Assembly (NCBI RefSeq): GCF_002943425.1
Contig: NZ_PTRA01000001.1
Span: 1,364,001-1,428,000, forward strand
Source: Siphonobacter curvatus
GTDB taxonomy: Bacteria > Bacteroidota > Bacteroidia > Cytophagales > Spirosomataceae
Direction: 5' to 3'
DNA: 64,000 nucleotides
The notes under the pieces are model-generated. The model was not told the origin of the DNA. It did not search any database and saw nothing but the letters and a program-made list of their open reading frames with translations. The position numbers were made by a program, and so were the translations under genes. This document shows positions 61,259-64,000 of this stretch, in pieces; position 1 is the first letter of the stretch; the number at the start of each line of letters is the position of its first letter.

Positions 61259-61529
61259 CGCCATTCTGGACTCGCTGAACCGTTTCGAGTTCACCAAAGC
61301 CCGGTATGCAAACCTCCTAAACCAGTACGCCCAGGGACAACAGCAGCAGCTCAGCCTACTGGTACGTATTGAAGAGCTGCAAAGACAGAACGAGCAGCTC
61401 AATACCGCTCTGACCAAAACACAGATACAGCTCGACGAAGAACGCCGAAAAAAACGAGCGAAAGCCTGGGAAAACTGGTTCTGGAGAGCCTTGGCCGGTG
61501 GGCTTATCTACAACCAAACCCGCCGCTAA
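61122..61529 (+). CDS. Secreted coiled-coil protein overlapping the i-spanin-like gene
   Basis: The 135-residue protein has a signal-like start (MIRFYSRSKRQLVTALAVCL, then SLNLCGQ). The Cys is not a strict lipobox because Leu precedes it. A long coiled coil (NLLNQYAQGQQQQLSLLVRI, then EELQRQNEQLNTALTKTQI) and a C-terminal AWENWFWRALAGGLIYNQTRR segment follow. If the upstream gene is an i-spanin, this would be the o-spanin partner, though it is longer and less proline-rich than Rz1. The overlap is out of frame. Confidence 0.55.
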   Translation: MIRFYSRSKRQLVTALAVCLSLNLCGQSLTTSDSTQVVQDFVRHANAILDSLNRFEFTKARYANLLNQYAQGQQQQLSLLVRIEELQRQNEQLNTALTKTQIQLDEERRKKRAKAWENWFWRALAGGLIYNQTRR

Positions 61530-61579
61530 AGCCGTCCTTTCTGCCAGCTGGTAGCCCCGCCAATTTTGGCAAAAAAAGA

Positions 61580-61873
61580 ATGGCACAAAAAGTAATAAAG
61601 CGAAGGGCCGTCTTTGCTGAAATCCACCAGGACACTGTCGGGGACCAGGTGCATACCTTTTCCGTCAAGTATCGAAAAAAAGAGGGCGAAGAAGGCTACA
61701 AAGCCAAGGTTTCCAAAAGCCTCCAGCGATTACCTGGACAATCCGGATTTCGGCAAAACGTGAGTTTAAACCACGTGCTTTTGCTACACGATCACGAAAA
61801 AAATCACCCGTTTGAAATCCTTATTGACCTGATGGTAGAATACAATGGGATGATTATAGACCACACAATTTAA
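61580..61873 (+). CDS. Hypothetical 97-aa protein before the portal-like gene
   Basis: Small, basic and soluble; it reads MAQKVIKRRAVFAEIHQDTV and later VHTFSVKYRKKEGEEGYKAK. Its stop overlaps the next start by one base, so it is coupled to the portal-like gene. It may be a head or packaging accessory protein. No family was recognised. Confidence 0.6.
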   Translation: MAQKVIKRRAVFAEIHQDTVGDQVHTFSVKYRKKEGEEGYKAKVSKSLQRLPGQSGFRQNVSLNHVLLLHDHEKNHPFEILIDLMVEYNGMIIDHTI

Positions 61874-63156
61874 TGTATCAATTTTCAGAAAACCTGTACA
61901 TGGTGGAAGCCAGGGGCGGCGGTGCAATGGTGGAGCTAACCGGGCGGCGGGATGCCTCCTTCGGCGTTGGCTCCATTTTTCAGGCCACTAACGACTCTCT
62001 TCCACACGTCCGCTGGGGCGTGGCTGATAACCAGCCGAACACCATTAGCCGGGTGATTCAGAAAAACAATCAGGTACGCGGCCAGCTCGACTCCCTGCGA
62101 GACATGATTTACGGCTCAGGGCTGGGGTTCTTTAAAAAGCAGATTACCGAAAACGGCAAACTCGACATGGTTCCGTTTACCGACAACCGGCTGGAGGATT
62201 GGATGGAAGAAACCAACCTTCAGGGCTTTTGTATCGCCTCGATTAATCAGTTTGTACAGAACGCAAACCGTTTTACCCGGATGATCTGGAACCCGATCCG
62301 GGAATATTACGAACTGGAGGTTTCTGACTGTTTTGTGACCCGTATCGGCAAGCCTGATAAATACGGTGTTTTCGAGTATCATACAAACCCCTATTTCGGG
62401 GAAGGTATGTTTATCAATCACAAGGAAACCCAAAAAATTCAGGCGTTCGATGCCCGCCAGTCCGTGCAGGCGGCGACCGTAACCATGCACCACTCGAAAG
62501 CCGACATTCCCGGCAATCCGTTCTACGCGTATCCGTCCTGGTGGTGTGCCCTGGACTGGATTGAGCTGGCGAACCTTATTCCCTTGTTTCACAAAAGCGG
62601 CCTTAAAAATGGGTACAACATCAAGTACCTCATTCGGATGCCCAAGGACTATTTTGATAAGGACGGCGACCGCGACCTGGACCAAAAAAAGGTACGGCAG
62701 CGGTGGGACGCCTTCGGCGTTAATCTGAGTAAATGGATGAGCGGGACAGATAACGTAAACAAGTCAATGCTCATCAAGTATATGCGTGGCCAGGACGGTA
62801 AAATGCTCGATAACATCGACGTAATACCGCTCAAAAACGAAATGAGCGACGACGCCTACAGCAAAGTGTGGGAAATGTCAAACGTCAGTATCGCCAATAG
62901 TATGGGCATTCTGCCGACGCTGGCAGGGGTCAACCCTGGCAAGGGCAACGACTCCGGAAGCCAAATCCGGGTGATGGCCGACTACCAGCAGCATTACCGC
63001 ACGCCGGTACCCCGCCAGCTGATGCTGGAGCCGATTCGCCACAGCCTCCGGGCGATGGGCTACCGGGACGTAGTACCGGCTTTCAAGGACGTACTCATTA
63101 CCAACCTGGACGAAAACCCGAACGGGAAAAAGGCCACTGTAAACCCCGCCGCCTAA
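61873..63156 (+). CDS. Phage portal-like protein
   Basis: The 427-residue protein shows portal-like order: an early VIQKNNQVRGQLDSLRDMIYGSGLGFF helix-clip region, LEDWMEETNLQ, then FVQNANRFTRMIWNP followed by YELEVSDCFVTRIGKPDKYGVFEY. It ends with a long helical stem (YSKVWEMSNVSIANSMGILPTLAG). Portals form the ring through which DNA enters the capsid. No terminase gene lies directly upstream, which is unusual. It overlaps the next gene by one base. Confidence 0.55.
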   Translation: MYQFSENLYMVEARGGGAMVELTGRRDASFGVGSIFQATNDSLPHVRWGVADNQPNTISRVIQKNNQVRGQLDSLRDMIYGSGLGFFKKQITENGKLDMVPFTDNRLEDWMEETNLQGFCIASINQFVQNANRFTRMIWNPIREYYELEVSDCFVTRIGKPDKYGVFEYHTNPYFGEGMFINHKETQKIQAFDARQSVQAATVTMHHSKADIPGNPFYAYPSWWCALDWIELANLIPLFHKSGLKNGYNIKYLIRMPKDYFDKDGDRDLDQKKVRQRWDAFGVNLSKWMSGTDNVNKSMLIKYMRGQDGKMLDNIDVIPLKNEMSDDAYSKVWEMSNVSIANSMGILPTLAGVNPGKGNDSGSQIRVMADYQQHYRTPVPRQLMLEPIRHSLRAMGYRDVVPAFKDVLITNLDENPNGKKATVNPAA

Positions 63157-64000
63157 TGCTTCTTTCTGATAGCGTCATAAAGGCCCGTCTAGGGGCCGTA
63201 CAAACCAAGCTAGGGTGGGAAACCATGAAGCCCTACGCGGAATCCGCTGAGCGAAAATTCAAGGGTGTGGTGGGCCTGGCCGTCTGCCGGTACCTGGAAA
63301 CAATCACTACCCAGAGCGATGCCTACGAGCTGCGGGCTTTGGCTGAGAGTGCCCTGACCTGGTCGGCCTACGTGTTGGCCCTGCCACACCTGAAAGTACG
63401 GGTGGGCGATCTGGGTTTGATGAAAACGAGCCCTCCCAATACGGTGGCTATTACCAAATGGGAGTACATCGACACGTTGGAAGCCGCCGAGAAGCAGGCC
63501 GACGAAAACCTGGAGGATTTTTTCGAGTTGCTGGATGCCCTCAAGCCAGCCGCCTGGACCGAATCCACCGCGTACGCTCAGCGGCGTAAACACTTCATCC
63601 GCTCATACGACGAACTAGCCGCGTACGTCAGTTTGGGAGGTGGACGAAACGGGCGGTTCTTTTCCATGCTGGTGCCCTATATCGCACGAGCGGAAGAACT
63701 CTACATACGCCCGCTTATTACCCCTTCGGATTTTGCCGCTCTGCTGTTGAAATGGCAAAATCCGGACACTGTCTGGGACCCTCAAGAAGAGCAGGCACTG
63801 GAGGCCATAAAAAAGGTCGTTGCCCCAATGGCCTACTATGAAGCCTTCCCGTTTTTGCCGCTTCAGGTTGACCAGGCTAGTTTTTCCAGTCCGCGTACGA
63901 AAGATGGCATTTTCGACGAACGCGACCCCGAACGTGGCGACTTGGACACGCTTCGGAGGCAGTTCTTCCAGGATGGCCAGCTCTACACGGCTCAACTAAA
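63156..64000 (+). CDS. DUF6712-like phage protein (3' end outside window)
   Basis: The frame is open from ATG 63156 (MLLSDSVIKARLGAVQTKLG) to the window end, about 281 residues. The pattern (YVLALPHLKVRVGDLGLMKT, KWEYIDTLEAAEKQADENLE, LKWQNPDTVWDPQEEQALEA) fits DUF6712, a family seen next to portal-like genes in Bacteroidetes prophages, presumably structural. Its start overlaps the portal-like stop by one base. Confidence 0.6.
   Translation, partial: MLLSDSVIKARLGAVQTKLGWETMKPYAESAERKFKGVVGLAVCRYLETITTQSDAYELRALAESALTWSAYVLALPHLKVRVGDLGLMKTSPPNTVAITKWEYIDTLEAAEKQADENLEDFFELLDALKPAAWTESTAYAQRRKHFIRSYDELAAYVSLGGGRNGRFFSMLVPYIARAEELYIRPLITPSDFAALLLKWQNPDTVWDPQEEQALEAIKKVVAPMAYYEAFPFLPLQVDQASFSSPRTKDGIFDERDPERGDLDTLRRQFFQDGQLYTAQL

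Overview
The window looks like chromosomal DNA of a Bacteroidetes bacterium of the Cytophagales type (Spirosoma/Siphonobacter-like). Supporting signs are a SusC/SusD pair, a SUF cluster with a bacilliredoxin and SufT, an MHS-family transporter next to a short DUF6814-like membrane protein, an SSS-histidine kinase fusion, promoters of the TTTG/TAnnTTTG kind, and GC near 50 percent. No rRNA or tRNA gene was recognised.

Region 1 (1-20.8 kb) is a polysaccharide utilisation locus. It holds the end of a large probable glycosidase, an (alpha/alpha)6-barrel glycosidase, GH28, GH95, a GH2-malectin enzyme, an SSS sugar symporter, a DHDPS-family aldolase/dehydratase, an AraC regulator facing right-hand genes across a palindrome-rich spacer, a DUF3826 protein, and SusC and SusD. 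The enzyme mix fits a pectic or fucosylated/galactosylated plant glycan. The outer-membrane pair would import oligomers, periplasmic hydrolases would cut them, and the symporter and aldolase would take the released sugar acid inward.

Region 2 (21-47 kb) is ordinary chromosome: a NodB-type deacetylase, DUF2891, a small lipoprotein, PBP1A-hemF, then bacilliredoxin-sufT-sufE-sufS-sufD-sufC without sufB. It continues with an arginine deiminase-like/CtlX pair, a TonB-dependent receptor, an O-methyltransferase, acs, a response regulator with a CbrA-like SSS-kinase, an MHS transporter, and a free-standing InsA-like zinc-ribbon/HTH protein. Most units end in clear hairpin terminators.

Region 3 (47.6-50.2 kb) is an arsenic operon (arsR, DUF6428, arsC, acr3) led by a perfect 50-bp palindrome.

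Region 4 (50.2 kb to the end) is a prophage-like or integrative element. It begins with a truncated tyrosine integrase (arm domain only) and direct repeats that could be arm sites. These are followed by an XRE repressor, repeated CCGAAATCTA operator-like motifs, a chain of tiny overlapping genes, a BT4734/VirE-N primase-helicase, a GTGTGGT repeat cluster next to an AT tract (candidate origin), an SSB-like protein ending in DLPF, and an HNH nuclease. A very AT-rich inverted cargo gene encodes a beta-helix/two-TM protein. Small membrane proteins, an overlapping spanin-like pair, a portal-like protein and a DUF6712-like protein cut by the window end complete it. No terminase was seen between the early genes and the portal.
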